In this document: positions 8,207 through 16,345 of the stretch, in pieces
Layout: each line of letters begins with the position of its first letter
Numbering within the stretch: position 1 is the first letter of the stretch
NCBI RefSeq assembly: GCF_009711225.1
Contig: NZ_WMIE01000022.1
Span: 1-58,589, forward strand
Length of the DNA: 58,589 bases
Direction: 5' to 3'
Origin: Paracoccus aestuariivivens
GTDB lineage: Bacteria > Pseudomonadota > Alphaproteobacteria > Rhodobacterales > Rhodobacteraceae
Notes under the pieces: model-generated
Databases searched by the model: none
What the model saw: the letters and a program-made list of their open reading frames with translations, nothing else
Told to the model about the DNA's origin: nothing
Position numbers and translations under genes: made by a program

Positions 8207-9177
8207 ATGAGCAGACCTCCGAAGACGACCTACAAGACCACCAACTGGCAAAGCTACAATCAGGCGCTAAGACAGCGCGGATTGCTGACTGTCTGGTTCG
8301 ATCCCTCGATGCAGTGGGAAGCCATTCCGTCGGGGCGTCGCGGCCGTCAGCAGGCCTATAGCGACGCGGCGATCCAGGCCTGCCTCACCCTCAAGGTCCT
8401 CCTCGGGCTGCCGCTCCGCCAAGCGACCGGCTTCGTAGCGAGCCTGCTCGAACTGTCTGGGCTCGGCTGGTCCGTGCCGGACTTCAGCACTCTGTCGCGC
8501 CGCCAGAAAACCTTGAACGTGACCATTCCGTGTCGCGGCTCCAAGGGGCAGCTGCACCTGCTCGTGGACAGCACCGGCATCAAGGTGGAAGGCGAAGGCG
8601 AGTGGCACAGGCGCAAGCATGGCGGCTCGAAACGGCGCGTTCGCCATGGTCGCTCGGACCGATGGCGCGACATGGCTCACGGCGCAAGATCCACCTCGGA
8701 ATCGACGAGGAAACATTGGAGATCCGGGCCGTCGAGGTCACGTCCAGCAATGTCGGCGATGCGCCGATGCTGCCGGACCTGCTTGCCCAGATCCCGGCGG
8801 AGGAGGAGATCGCCACCGTCACCGCCGACGGTGCCTATGACACCCGCGCCTGCCATGACGCCATCGCCGCCCGCGATGCTGCAGCTATCATCCCGCCGAG
8901 ACGGAATGCGAGGCCATGGAAGCCGGACACAGCCGGAGCCCGGGCGCGCAACGAGATCCTGCGAGCATCGAAGCACTTGGGGCGGGCGCTCTGGCGGAAC
9001 TGGAGCGGGTATCACCGCCGCAGCAGGGTCGAAACGAAAATGAACTGCGTGAAGTTGCTCGGCCAGCGGCTGATGTCGCGGGATTTCGACCGCCAGGTGG
9101 CAGAGGTCCAGATCCGCGCGGCGGTCCTCAACCGCTTCACGGCACTCGGTATCCCGACGACCGTGGCCGCAGGATAA
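8207..9177 (+). pseudogene. IS5-family transposase disrupted by an apparent ~38-base insertion
   Basis: The first part (from ATG 8207) reads TTYKTTNWQSYNQALRQRG through LHLLVDSTGIKVEGEGEW (first catalytic Asp) to RRKHGGSKRRV. The normal continuation, RKIHLGIDEETLEIRAVEVT, occurs only in another frame from about 8680, followed by TADGAYD (second Asp) and SRVETKMNCVKLLGQRLM (Glu). About 40 bases (roughly 8639-8678) lie where relatives have one codon. This shifts the frame, so the DDE triad is split between two frames. Ribosomal frameshifting cannot be excluded, but the extra bases make inactivation likelier. Confidence 0.8.
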
Positions 9178-9213
9178 GTGTGCTCGGGGAAAGGGGAAGT
9201 CCGGTCATCAGCT

Positions 9214-9226
9214 GATTTGCGCAACA
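9214..9226 (-). repeat. IS5-family right terminal inverted repeat
   Basis: GATTTGCGCAACA mirrors the left repeat exactly. ABC permease coding sequence resumes directly after it. Confidence 0.88.
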
Positions 9227-9432
9227 GCGCCGTCTTCATGCAATCGCTGGATAACGTCTCGGTCACGCTATTCTTAGGCGATCCGGGCCGGACCATGCTG
9301 CCGCTGCGGCTATTCGCCATGCTCGAGGAAAGCCTTGACGGTCGCGTCGCCGCTGTCTCGGGACTGCTGATCCTTGCCGCCGCACTTCTTCTGTTCACGC
9401 TTCAACGCTTCGGCACCCGTTCGCCGCGCTGA
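9227..9432 (+). pseudogene. C-terminal remnant of a PotC-type ABC transporter permease
   Basis: Immediately after the IS5 end the frame reads AVFMQSLDNVSVTLFLGDPG, then TMLPLRLFAMLEESLDGRVAAVSG, a final hydrophobic helix, and a stop at 9430-9432. This matches the last ~68 residues of polyamine/iron-type ABC permeases (conserved S-x-D-N-V-S-V-x-L-F and P-x-R-x-F). The N-terminal three quarters are gone. It sits 12 bases before the M24 hydrolase gene, so that gene was probably part of a lost ABC-transporter operon. Confidence 0.85.
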
Positions 9433-9444
9433 AAGGATTTTTCG

Positions 9445-10857
9445 ATGAATGCCCATGCCACGCCCCGCGCCTCGATCGAGCGCCTCTTGGGGGATTTCAC
9501 GCCGGATTTCGATTTCCGCCCCGCCATGCCGATCCCGCCTGCTGAATATGCCGAGCGGATGCGCAAGCTGAAGCGCGAGGCGGTCTCGGCCGGTCACGAC
9601 GCGGTGGTGGTCCATTGCGACACGGTCGGCTGGTTCCATGCCGCCCATGCCTATCTGCGCTATCTCTGCGACTGGATGCGCGAGGGGGTGCTGATCATCC
9701 CGATGGACGAAGGCAAAGAGCCGGTGCTTTTGTCCTTCTTCACCCAATCGGTGATCCTGCCCCCGGGTGGCGAGCCGGTGGGCGTTGATAGGATTCTGCA
9801 AATCGGGGCGGTGGGACGCGAATATGCCGATATCCCCGGCGATTCCGGCCAGAAGACCGTTGAGGCGACCGTGAACCTGCTGACAGATATCGGCGCGGGT
9901 CGCGGCAGCATCGGCTTCATCGGCGATAAGCGTTCGACCGCCTTCCGCGCCGCGCTGACCGCCGCCATGCCCGGCGCGAAATTCACCGACCAGCATGGCA
10001 TCCTCGACCGTATGCAGCGAGCCCGCAGCCCCGCCGAAATCGCGGTGATCCGCTCCGCCGCGCAACTGATCAGCGTCGCGACGCAGGCCGCCTATCACGT
10101 CGCCCGTCCCGGCGTGACGGATTACGAGATCTACGCCGCCTTCACCATGGCCCAGATGGCGCGCGGCGGCGAGACCGGCGACGGCTATCAGATCGGCGCG
10201 AATGAATGGGGCACCCATTGCGGCAAGCCCTACGGTCGGGTGATGCGCAAGGGCGACCTCGCGAATCTCTATGTCTCGAACGTGACCTATCAGGGCTATA
10301 CCGCGCAGACCGCCCGCATGATTGCCTTTGGCGAGTTGACCGCGCGGCAGGAACTGGTGCTGGACGCTTGCACCCGCGGCGTGAAAGCCGCCGAAAAGCT
10401 GATCCGCCCCGGCACGCTGATGCGAGATCTGAACAACGCGGCCTTCGCGCCTTATGTCGAGGCAGGCCTGCTGAAAGATCCCGAGGCCCGCTCCATACCC
10501 TATATCTGGAGCACGGGTGCGGATGGCGGCCCGCGCGAGATCCCCCGCCAATATATCCCCGATGCCGATTACGAGGCACAGGGCCGCCGCCTGATGCATG
10601 TCTATCCCGCGACATTCGGTCCGCATAATCCGAACCTCGGCCATTCGGTCGGCATGGCGGGCGGGCAGAATGCCTTCAACATCTCATCCCATAACTATGA
10701 CAAACTGGAGGAAGGGATGGTTTTCGTCCTGCATACCCAATGGCTTGAGCCGATGTCGGCAGGCTGCAATGTCGGCGACATGTATCTGGTCACCGCCGAC
10801 GGATTCGAGAACCTGTCGCGGCATACCCCGCTTGAGACGCACCGGGTGGCCGCATGA
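9445..10857 (+). CDS. M24-family (creatinase/prolidase-fold) hydrolase without the metal ligands
   Basis: The 470-residue protein has an N-terminal creatinase-like domain (about 1-190) and a C-terminal pita-bread domain (190-470). True M24 peptidases use five metal ligands (Asp, Asp, His, Glu, Glu). Here the first Asp site reads GDLANLYVSN (Tyr276), the second GYTAQTARM (Gln288), and the Glu positions VLHTQW and GCNVGD, while the His in GHSVGMAGG is kept. It therefore resembles metal-independent creatinase, which hydrolyses a C-N bond, more than a peptidase. The stop overlaps the next start by 4 bases, giving coupling to the flavin reductase gene. Confidence 0.85.
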   Translation: MNAHATPRASIERLLGDFTPDFDFRPAMPIPPAEYAERMRKLKREAVSAGHDAVVVHCDTVGWFHAAHAYLRYLCDWMREGVLIIPMDEGKEPVLLSFFTQSVILPPGGEPVGVDRILQIGAVGREYADIPGDSGQKTVEATVNLLTDIGAGRGSIGFIGDKRSTAFRAALTAAMPGAKFTDQHGILDRMQRARSPAEIAVIRSAAQLISVATQAAYHVARPGVTDYEIYAAFTMAQMARGGETGDGYQIGANEWGTHCGKPYGRVMRKGDLANLYVSNVTYQGYTAQTARMIAFGELTARQELVLDACTRGVKAAEKLIRPGTLMRDLNNAAFAPYVEAGLLKDPEARSIPYIWSTGADGGPREIPRQYIPDADYEAQGRRLMHVYPATFGPHNPNLGHSVGMAGGQNAFNISSHNYDKLEEGMVFVLHTQWLEPMSAGCNVGDMYLVTADGFENLSRHTPLETHRVAA

Positions 10858-11519
10858 ATAGCATTTCCTTCGACTTCGCCGCGCTGACCCCGAAGGAACG
10901 CTACAAGCTGTTGATCGGCACTGTAATCCCACGCCCCATCGCGCTGATCACCACGGTGTCTGAAGATGGCATCCCCAATGCCGGTTCGTTCAGCTTCTTC
11001 AATATCTTGACCCATGATCCAGCTGTCATGGCGGTGGGTATCGAATACAAGCCCGATGGCAAGCCCAAGGACACCGCCGCTAATATCCTCGCGACCGGCG
11101 AATTCACCGTCCATATCTCGGATCACGCGCTGGTCGATCAGATGGAGATCTGCTCGATCAAATTCGCCCATGACGTGGACGAATTGGCCATCGCGGGGCT
11201 TGAGACAACCCCTGGCGAGACCGTCCGCAGCCCCCGCATCCTCGCCGCCCCCGCTGCGTTCGAGTGCCATCTGCTGCAAACCGTACCCGTCACCCCTGCC
11301 CGAGTGATCGTGTTGGGCGAGGTCAAACGCATGTTCGTGCGCGAAGCATTGGTGGACCACGAAACACTTCATGTCGACCAACTGGCCATCGACGCGGTGG
11401 GCCGTCTGGGCGGACATCTTTACTCCCGCCAACTCGACCAGTTCGAACGCGTGACACCCTCGGTCGAGCAGTTCATGGCAAGCCAGCGCGAAAGTGACTT
11501 GAAGCGTTCGGTTCGGTGA
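10854..11519 (+). CDS. Flavin reductase-like FMN-binding protein
   Basis: The 221-residue protein matches the flavin reductase-like (DIM6/NTAB) split-barrel family. FMN-binding features are visible in GTVIPRPIALITTVSEDGIPNAGSFSFFNILTHDPAVMAVGI and KDTAANILATGEFTVHI. Such proteins reduce flavin for a partner monooxygenase or act directly as flavoenzymes. ATGA overlap with the hydrolase gene indicates co-translation and a shared pathway. No monooxygenase is adjacent in what remains of the operon. The substrate is unknown. Confidence 0.85.
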   Translation: MNSISFDFAALTPKERYKLLIGTVIPRPIALITTVSEDGIPNAGSFSFFNILTHDPAVMAVGIEYKPDGKPKDTAANILATGEFTVHISDHALVDQMEICSIKFAHDVDELAIAGLETTPGETVRSPRILAAPAAFECHLLQTVPVTPARVIVLGEVKRMFVREALVDHETLHVDQLAIDAVGRLGGHLYSRQLDQFERVTPSVEQFMASQRESDLKRSVR

Positions 11520-11571
11520 TCGGTGGAACTGAATGGAGGAAGCCGTACCGCCTTGCCAATGGCATAGGCGA

Positions 11572-12273
11572 TTACGACCCTATGAGCACGGGGTGGTCCG
11601 GCAAAAGACCAAGCAGTGATTGCATCCCGATCGAGGCTGAATCGAAGACCAGAGCCATGCCACCTGTCGTCGTGCCGAGGGAATAGCCCTCGATATTGGT
11701 GCTCCAGATCAATCGCGCTTGCACGTCGGCTGGTCCGTCCATCTGTCGCAGGGCTGACAGCAGCCTCTCCGAGGACACGCGCGCCGCATCGAAATTCTCG
11801 CGGATCGCGAGGGAATGGGACACCGCGACCTCGATGCCTTCGCGGGCAAAGTTTGCGGCGATCCGGTCGGTCTCGGCGCGGTCGCCCTGCGCGACCAACG
11901 CGATGCGGGTCACGCCGTGGCGCTTGAGCGTGTCGAGCGTCGCCAGCGCCGTCGTCGTCACCGGCACGCCGGTCAGATCCTGCAAGTCCGCGCAAAGCTT
12001 TCGGTCTGGCTCGAAGCCCAGCAGCGCGCCGCGAGTGGCGTTCCAGCAGATCCCCTCAACCCGCGCTTCGGCGAGCATGCGCGCGGCAAAGCGGAAGGGT
12101 GACATATCGTAGCCATCGGCGGGGTGGCCGGAATAGGGCACGCGAGCAAAGCACAGGTCGATATCGTCGCGCCCTTCAATCATGCGGTGGGCGACGCGCT
12201 CGACCACGCGGTTCGAGGACGGCAGGATCAGGCCGATGGCGCGGCGTGGGGTTGTAAATTCAGTCGCCATCAA
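11572..12273 (-). CDS. Asp/Glu racemase-superfamily protein (maleate isomerase/arylmalonate decarboxylase-like)
   Basis: The 233-residue protein begins RRAIGLILPSSNRVVERVAHRM, the usual start of maleate cis-trans isomerase relatives, and has the two-lobed racemase pattern. Active members use one Cys in each lobe (…CTSG… and …CTN…). Here the corresponding stretches read GICWNATRG (Ala79, with Cys76 displaced) and LIWSTNIEG (Ser191). It may therefore run different chemistry or be a non-canonical branch. It is the last gene of the five-gene PotBCDA-like operon, 1 base after the ATPase gene. Confidence 0.75.
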   Translation of the reverse strand: MMATEFTTPRRAIGLILPSSNRVVERVAHRMIEGRDDIDLCFARVPYSGHPADGYDMSPFRFAARMLAEARVEGICWNATRGALLGFEPDRKLCADLQDLTGVPVTTTALATLDTLKRHGVTRIALVAQGDRAETDRIAANFAREGIEVAVSHSLAIRENFDAARVSSERLLSALRQMDGPADVQARLIWSTNIEGYSLGTTTGGMALVFDSASIGMQSLLGLLPDHPVLIGS

Positions 12274-12274
12274 C

Positions 12275-13372
12275 TCAGCCTTGCACCACTAGCGTCCGCG
12301 CGGCGGGCCAACTCGCGGTCCAGCGCGCGCCGATCTGGGGCATTTCCTCCAACTGGCCGGTCGGGATCGCCGCGACGATCTCGCCGCCCTGATGGTGCAG
12401 CCAGACCGACAGCGCCTGCCCACGGAAGGCGGTGCGCGTAATAGTACCGGTGATGTGGTTCGGTTGTGGCTTGCCCTCGCCCATCTGCATCACGATGCTT
12501 TCGGGGCGGATGGCGATAGTCGCCTTGGTGCCCTTGGGCAGATCGGGTGCGACGGTGCTAAGGCAGGTCACACCTGCCGCCTCCAGCGCCAGCCCCTTGG
12601 GTGATGCGCCCTTCACAGTAACCGGCAGCAGGTTGGTCACCCCCATGAAATCGGCGACGAATTGGGTGGCGGGTCGGTCATAGATTTCTTGGGCTGACGC
12701 GACCTGCCGCAGACGCCCGCCCTCCATCACCGCCACCCGATCGGCGAGGATCAGGGCTTCCTCCTGATCATGGGTAACGATGATTGTGGTCAGGCCCAGT
12801 TCGGCGCAAAGCGCACGCAATTCGACCTGCATCTCTTCGCGTAACTTACGGTCGAGCGCGCCGAAGGGCTCGTCAAGCAGCAGCACGCGCGGCTGATAGA
12901 CGATGGCGCGGGCCATCGCGACACGCTGGCGCTGGCCGCCGGATAGCTGCGCGGGCATGCGGGACTCGAACCCCGCCAAACGGACCTTACTCAGGGCCTC
13001 ATCGGCGCGGGTGGCGATTTCGGCCTTGGGCAGACCGCGCATCTCCAGCCCGAAGGCCACGTTTTCGCGCACGGTCAGATGCGGGAACAGCGCGTAGTCC
13101 TGGAACAGCATGCCGAGGTTGCGCTTATGGACCGGCAGACCGATCACCGACTGACCATCGATGATGACGTCACCCTCGGAAGGCTGGACCAGACCGGCGA
13201 TCATCCGCAGGGTCGTGGTCTTGCCGCAGCCCGAGGGACCGAGAAGGGCGAGGATTTCGCCCCCCTTGATCGTCAGATCGACGCCTTGGACGACGCGATT
13301 GTCTCCGTAGCTGCGCCCCAGCCCGATCAGGCGCACTTCCGCGCCGCGGGACAGATTGGTAATCGGTGCCAT
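12275..13372 (-). CDS. PotA-like ABC transporter ATP-binding protein
   Basis: The 365-residue ATPase has Walker A GPSGCGKTT, signature LSGGQRQRVAMARAI, Walker B LLLDEPFGALD and H-loop VTHDQEEAL. A C-terminal TOBE domain (about 285-360) is typical of polyamine/Fe3+/thiosulfate importers. It lies 7 bases from the binding-protein gene and 1 base from the racemase-like gene, consistent with one transcript. The substrate is presumably a small cationic or carboxylated compound, but this is not shown by sequence. Confidence 0.92.
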   Translation of the reverse strand: MAPITNLSRGAEVRLIGLGRSYGDNRVVQGVDLTIKGGEILALLGPSGCGKTTTLRMIAGLVQPSEGDVIIDGQSVIGLPVHKRNLGMLFQDYALFPHLTVRENVAFGLEMRGLPKAEIATRADEALSKVRLAGFESRMPAQLSGGQRQRVAMARAIVYQPRVLLLDEPFGALDRKLREEMQVELRALCAELGLTTIIVTHDQEEALILADRVAVMEGGRLRQVASAQEIYDRPATQFVADFMGVTNLLPVTVKGASPKGLALEAAGVTCLSTVAPDLPKGTKATIAIRPESIVMQMGEGKPQPNHITGTITRTAFRGQALSVWLHHQGGEIVAAIPTGQLEEMPQIGARWTASWPAARTLVVQG

Positions 13373-13379
13373 GCTGCCC

Positions 13380-14444
13380 TCAGACCGCGAAGATGCCGTT
13401 CAGCCGCTCGGTCCAGGCCGAGCGGCGGGTGTTGATGAAGGTCCAATCCGGGTTGAAGAGGCCGCGGGCATCCATCTGGGTTTCGGGATAGGCGATGTAT
13501 TTCAACGTCGCCTCGTCGAACTCGATCCCCGAGACCGGCGGGGCGGTCAGCGCGAATTCCGAGAAGCTTTTCTGGACCTGCGCCTCAAGCATCCGGTTCA
13601 TGAAGGCCACGGCCAGATCGCGGTTCGGGCCGCCCTTGACCAGCACTTGAGAATTGTTGCCGCCAAAGCTGCCCTCGGCCGGGAAGGCCATGGTGATCGG
13701 TGCACCCTTGGCGGAATAGGGATAGACGTATTTCGACAGCTCCAGCAGACCGATATCGGCCTGTCCTTGGGCCACTTCATTCGCGGCCTGCGGACCATTG
13801 TCGAAGAGGTTCATGATATTAGGCTTCAGCGCCTCGACCTGATCGAAGCTGTCATCGATCAGGTATTGCGCTTCCGCGAAGGGTTTGCCCGATTTCACCG
13901 CCGCCGCGACAATCAGGAAAAAGACCGAGGGCGTGTTCTTCGGGCTAACCAGCTTCAGCTTGCCGCGATATGCGTCACCCCAAAGCTCGGCATAGGTCTT
14001 GGGTGCCTCGACACTGGTGTTGTGGAATAGCCCCGCGACCGAGATCGCGACGCCGGTCCCCCAGCCATCATAGGCGAAACGCGGCATCAGGTTTGCGGCG
14101 GCGGGCATCTCGGCCAGCGGCAGTTCCTCGATCAGCCCCTCGGCGCGGCAGGTCGGGATCGCCACGTCATCGATGAACATGACCGAGAATTTCGGGTTCG
14201 CCTTGGTCGCCTGCATCTTGCCGACATTGGCAAGGGTGAAGCCTTCCTCGGCGATGACGGTGCAGCCGAAATCGGCCTCGAATTGCGGGATGATGTTCTT
14301 GCGGACGAACTCGCCCTGCGCGCCGCCCCAGATCCCGATCTGAATTTCCTTGCCCTGCGCCCAAGCGCCTTTGGACAGGATCATCGGGGCGGCAAGGCTG
14401 GTCAGAGAGAGGGCTGCGAAACGGCGGCGCGAAAGAAGGGTCAT
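13380..14444 (-). CDS. PotD-like ABC transporter substrate-binding protein (Tat-type signal)
   Basis: The 354-residue periplasmic protein has an N-terminus MTLLSRRRFAALSLTSLAAP that carries a twin-arginine-like motif, cleaved near GAWAQG. The mature part starts KEIQIGIWGGAQGEFVRKNI and continues as a family-1 extracellular binding protein of the spermidine/putrescine class (FNPDWTFINTRRSAWTERLN near the end). It would deliver ligand to the two permeases encoded just upstream. Ligand identity is unknown; the neighbouring racemase-like enzyme suggests a dicarboxylate or amino-acid-like compound. Confidence 0.9.
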   Translation of the reverse strand: MTLLSRRRFAALSLTSLAAPMILSKGAWAQGKEIQIGIWGGAQGEFVRKNIIPQFEADFGCTVIAEEGFTLANVGKMQATKANPKFSVMFIDDVAIPTCRAEGLIEELPLAEMPAAANLMPRFAYDGWGTGVAISVAGLFHNTSVEAPKTYAELWGDAYRGKLKLVSPKNTPSVFFLIVAAAVKSGKPFAEAQYLIDDSFDQVEALKPNIMNLFDNGPQAANEVAQGQADIGLLELSKYVYPYSAKGAPITMAFPAEGSFGGNNSQVLVKGGPNRDLAVAFMNRMLEAQVQKSFSEFALTAPPVSGIEFDEATLKYIAYPETQMDARGLFNPDWTFINTRRSAWTERLNGIFAV

Positions 14445-14474
14445 GTCGGAACCTTTCGGATGAGGGGAGGAGGA

Positions 14475-15269
14475 TCAGGAAATCAGGCGGGCGAGGCTGA
14501 TGCCGAAGGCCTTCTCGATGACCAGCACGAGGAGGAGGGCGAAGAAGATCAACAAGGCAGCCATGGCGGCGATGGAAGGGTCAAACGAACGTTCGATCAT
14601 CGAATGCAGGAACAGTGGCACGGGAAAGTTGCGGCCATCGGCCAGCCACATCGAGATCGGGTAATCATCGAACGAGACGATGAAGGCGAAGATTCCTCCG
14701 GCACAGATCCCCGGTCGGACCTGCGGCCAGATCACCCGGCGCGCCACGGTCAGCGGCGAGGCCCCCATGACCGAAGCCGCATCCTCCAGCGACCGGTTCA
14801 CCAGCATGAAGCTGCCCGAGACGGTGCGGATCACGTAAGGCAGGCAGACGACAGTGTGCCCGATGACCAGTTGCGCGAAGGTGGCGCGAGAGCCGAGCAT
14901 CGAAAAGGTCTGCAACAGCGCCACCCCGATCACGATCAGCGGCACGATCAGCGGCGACAGGATCAGGCCGAGGATCAACCCTTGTCCCGGCAGGTCGTAG
15001 CGCACCAGACCGGCGGCGCAGGGAACTCCGAGGATCAGCGAGATCAGGGTGACGACGCCCGCGAGCTTCAGCGAGAACAGGAAGGTTCCCTGCGCCTCGG
15101 GATCGGTCAGCACCTTGCCGTACCATTCGGTCGTAAATCCCTGCGGCGGGAAGGTGATGAAGGGCGTGTCCGAGACCGACATCAGCACCGGCACCACCAG
15201 CGGCGCAACAACCAGCGCCAGCAGCACCCCGACGACGATTTTCAGAACAGGACTGATATCGTCACTCAT
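14475..15269 (-). CDS. PotC-like ABC transporter permease
   Basis: The 264-residue protein has six predicted helices and an EAA-type loop, LEDAASVMGASPLTVARRVIWPQVRPGI. I chose the ATG at 15269, which overlaps the stop of the preceding permease (ATGA). A longer start at 15287 would add six residues. It pairs with the PotB-like subunit to form the channel. The truncated permease at 9227-9432 belongs to the same class but is a separate system. Confidence 0.9.
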   Translation of the reverse strand: MSDDISPVLKIVVGVLLALVVAPLVVPVLMSVSDTPFITFPPQGFTTEWYGKVLTDPEAQGTFLFSLKLAGVVTLISLILGVPCAAGLVRYDLPGQGLILGLILSPLIVPLIVIGVALLQTFSMLGSRATFAQLVIGHTVVCLPYVIRTVSGSFMLVNRSLEDAASVMGASPLTVARRVIWPQVRPGICAGGIFAFIVSFDDYPISMWLADGRNFPVPLFLHSMIERSFDPSIAAMAALLIFFALLLVLVIEKAFGISLARLIS

Positions 15270-16216
15270 GCCGCAATTCCGGTCCATTTGACGAAGCGGC
15301 GGTTGACCAGCCGCAGGAAGACAAGGTTCGACGCCAACACCATGGTGATCAGCAGGGTCGAAATCGCGGCACCGAAGGGCCAGTCGTTCAACGTCAGGAT
15401 TTGCTGCTCGATCAGCGTGCCCAGAAGCGGCGAGAAGTTTCCGCCAAGGATTTGCGGGGTGACGTAAGCGGCGGCGGTCAGTGAAAAAACCAGCGAACTC
15501 CCCACCGCCAGCCCCGGCAGGCTAAGCGGCAGGATTACTCGTGAAAACACCCGGAACCGGGACGCCCCGGCGACGCGGGCAGCCTCTTCGACTGACCTGT
15601 CGATCCGGCGGATGGCCGAGGCCAACGGCATCACCATGAACGGCAGGTAGACATGGACGCAGGCGATCAGCACCGCCCATTCGGTGTAAAGCAGCGAGGG
15701 CATGCCGGTGATGCCAAGCTGTTTCAGCACCCAAGCCAGCGCGCCCGTTTTGTTCAAGATCGTCTGCCAGCCATAAGAGCGCACGACCACATTCACCAAA
15801 AGCGGCGCGAGGATGGTCAGCGTCACGATCCGCGCCAGACCGGGTGTGCCGCGGGCGATGGCGATGGCCAGCGGGTAGGCAAGCACCACCGCGACAAGGC
15901 AGGTCAGCGCCGCGACCCGCGCCGTGCGGGCCAGGATACGCAGGTAAAGATCGGTCTGGAACAGCCGCAGGTAGTTATCTGCGGTCAGCCCCGGAACCGT
16001 CACCCCCTCGACCACCTTGGCCGAAACGCTGAGCCAGACCATCGACAGTACCGGCCAGGCGAACCAGACCAAAAGGAACAGGACCGTCGGCGCGACCATC
16101 AGCCAGCCAGCGCGTTGGCCGCTCGGGAACGGTCGGGCGGCACTTTTCGCCGCAAGCGGCGCATGGGTGCCCGATGCTTCGGCGGGTGCCGAAGCCGTTG
16201 CGATCAATCCGGTCAT
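15266..16216 (-). CDS. PotB-like ABC transporter permease
   Basis: The protein has about 316 residues: a hydrophilic N-terminal tail, then LMVAPTVLFLLVWFAWPVLSMVWLS, further helices, and the EAA loop SVEEAARVAGASRFRVFSRVILPLSLPG. The frame is open up to 16282. I prefer the internal Met at 16216 (MTGLIATA) because the 22 residues before it look non-conserved, but neither start has a strong ribosome site. It is first in the operon and divergent from the LysR gene. Confidence 0.88.
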   Translation of the reverse strand: MTGLIATASAPAEASGTHAPLAAKSAARPFPSGQRAGWLMVAPTVLFLLVWFAWPVLSMVWLSVSAKVVEGVTVPGLTADNYLRLFQTDLYLRILARTARVAALTCLVAVVLAYPLAIAIARGTPGLARIVTLTILAPLLVNVVVRSYGWQTILNKTGALAWVLKQLGITGMPSLLYTEWAVLIACVHVYLPFMVMPLASAIRRIDRSVEEAARVAGASRFRVFSRVILPLSLPGLAVGSSLVFSLTAAAYVTPQILGGNFSPLLGTLIEQQILTLNDWPFGAAISTLLITMVLASNLVFLRLVNRRFVKWTGIAA

Positions 16217-16328
16217 TCGGGTGTATCCGTGGTGATCCGCTTCCGGTTTCCTCCCGTCGCGGCGTGGTAACTGTCCTGACATTCCTGCAAGAAACCGTTG
16301 CCGTCCATCTCAGTTTGAGCAAAGTTTC

Positions 16329-16345
16329 ATTCTAGAAATTAGAAT
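16329..16345. promoter_or_regulatory. Palindromic candidate LysR operator between divergent genes
   Basis: ATTCTA-GAAAT-TAGAAT is a perfect six-base-arm inverted repeat in the gap between the transporter operon and the LysR gene. It contains the T-N11-A layout of LysR-type binding sites and overlaps the first possible ATG (16344) of the regulator. Autoregulation is therefore likely, and the LysR protein may instead start at Met5 (16356). Confidence 0.5.

Larger units (their letters stand above)
8151..9226 (+). mobile_element. IS5-family insertion sequence, 1076 bp, with terminal inverted repeats
   Basis: The ends carry perfect 13-base inverted repeats, TGTTGCGCAAATC at 8151-8163 and its complement at 9214-9226. 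Flanking bases extend the symmetry imperfectly (GGCGT left, GCGCC right). The element encodes one DDE transposase interrupted by a frameshift. Left flank is IS3 orfB and right flank is an ABC permease gene, so no target duplication can be recognised. An adjacent deletion after insertion is the simplest explanation. Confidence 0.85.

Noticed and set aside
9178..9432. Small independent membrane protein starting at 9178
   Set aside because: The first 16 codons lie in the IS5 right end and the remainder is plainly the C-terminus of an ABC permease, so it is a fusion artefact.
9310..10644. 444-codon minus-strand frame over the M24 hydrolase gene
   Set aside because: It is a shadow of the plus-strand gene; no recognisable domain and no neighbouring operon partner.
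13356..15467. Long open frames on the plus strand opposite the PotBCDA-like operon
   Set aside because: They are antisense shadows of well-supported transporter genes; their translations are Arg/Gln/His-rich with no domain features.
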